From UBA4660 sp034408895 (GTDB taxonomy: Bacteria; Bacteroidota; Bacteroidia; Flavobacteriales_D; Sanyastnellaceae): a stretch of 64,000 nt of DNA. The notes below the pieces were generated by a model. The model was not told where the DNA came from, did no database searches, and saw nothing but the letters and a program-made list of their open reading frames with translations. The translations under genes and the position numbers were made by a program. Where the stretch lies: contig JAWXCI010000045.1 in assembly GCA_034408895.1 (NCBI GenBank), positions 1-64,000 of the forward strand, in the 5' to 3' direction. This document shows, piece by piece, positions 63,645-64,000 of this stretch; within the stretch, counting starts at the first letter, position 1; each line of letters starts with the position of its first letter.

Positions 63645-64000
63645 TCAGCTATCAACTGGCCGATAAATTTCATCGTGTACAGATAGCGATGGCTTGCCTG
63701 GTGGCATTTGTTACACCGTTGCACAAAAAGTATGTTCCAATGCTCATTGCGCTTTGGGGAATCAGTGCAATCATTCACGGAATTGCATTCAGGAAATTTT
63801 CTTTCCCGAAAAATCCCTGGCCTCTTGTCTTCATGATGGCGATCTACGGCTTGCATCTTTTAGGGTACTCCTATTCAGAACATCCTGCTGACGCCCTTCG
63901 CGAATTTGAAATCAAGATGAGCTATATGGTTTTTCCAATCATCGGCATTCTCATCAACCAGGTGACGGAAACCAACGTGCGCAGGGTGATGTGGTGGTTT
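63632..64000 (+). CDS. O-antigen ligase/polymerase-like membrane protein (5' part, runs off the window)
   Basis: The GTG at 63632 opens a frame, overlapping the DinB-like stop, that stays open for 123 codons to the window edge. It has a short basic start (GKVISYQLADKFHRVQ) and hydrophobic segments (IAMACLVAFVTPLHKKYVPM, MLIALWGISAIIHGIAF, PLVFMMAIYGLHLLGYSYSE). LHLLGYSYSEHPADALREFE and IKMSYMVFPIIG match the beginning of Wzy/WaaL-type O-antigen ligases in Bacteroidota. Function is likely attachment or polymerisation of surface polysaccharide; the active-site part lies beyond the window. Confidence 0.72.
   Translation, partial: MGKVISYQLADKFHRVQIAMACLVAFVTPLHKKYVPMLIALWGISAIIHGIAFRKFSFPKNPWPLVFMMAIYGLHLLGYSYSEHPADALREFEIKMSYMVFPIIGILINQVTETNVRRVMWWF

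Overview
The window is chromosomal DNA of a Bacteroidota bacterium, most likely a Flavobacteriales/Chitinophagales-type lineage. This rests on many secreted proteins with type IX secretion (T9SS) C-terminal sorting domains (type A and one type B gliding-motility domain), PD40/OmpA proteins built like PorE, a bacillithiol gene (bshC), a DUF2723 (GT117) membrane protein, SC-type lipoboxes and multi-copy GCxD and GDGW modules typical of the phylum. I cannot assign a genus.

Layout. 1-1.5 kb is an accessory edge: the 3' end of an Mrr-like restriction endonuclease, a repeat-like spacer, an orphan gene and a frameshifted remnant. 1.5-13.5 kb holds a 1201-aa GT117-type membrane glycosyltransferase, purN, a marC-rnhA pair, a T9SS-secreted alpha/beta hydrolase, a dipeptide epimerase, glutaryl-CoA dehydrogenase and a secreted GH47 alpha-mannosidase. 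13.5-16.4 kb is a decayed giant secreted protein on the minus strand. 17.2-19.3 kb carries a DUF3108 protein and fbp. 19.3-20.4 kb is a gene graveyard. 20.4-32.9 kb is housekeeping: rpsF-rpsR-rplI, topA, a queuosine-precursor transporter, an ABC-F ATPase, a rhomboid protease, dnaN, a GT9 glycosyltransferase, dapD and ruvX. 32.9-41.1 kb has bshC, a type B T9SS protein, an ECF sigma / putative anti-sigma / outer-membrane operon and a large AsmA-like protein. 41.2-41.7 kb is a broken RelBE-like toxin-antitoxin pair. 41.7-54.4 kb is rich in envelope and secreted proteins: PorE-like OmpA protein, mdh, MORN-repeat protein, lipoprotein, S8 protease, CotH protein, TlpA-like protein and an esterase with a dockerin-like tail. 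54.4-64 kb has a tiny lipoprotein, a GT87-type membrane glycosyltransferase, a nucleoside phosphorylase, a SirB1-like protein, a dead antitoxin, a conserved protein of unknown role, a second PorE-like protein, elaA, a DinB-like protein and the start of an O-antigen-ligase-like gene.

Themes. (1) Mannose/protein-glycosylation genes recur (GT117, GH47, GT87). (2) T9SS cargo is abundant, and two PorE-like envelope paralogs are present, but no core T9SS translocon gene is seen. (3) Several non-essential genes are inactivated by single in-frame stops, four of them TAA at positions that read naturally as Gln or Lys. The most striking case is a toxin-antitoxin pair in which one base change appears to have removed both the antitoxin stop and the overlapping toxin start.

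Limits: everything here is by eye. No alignment, profile or structure search was run, so family names rest on recognised motifs and lengths. I did not find a clear-cut new defence or regulatory system. The most unusual points are in the findings.
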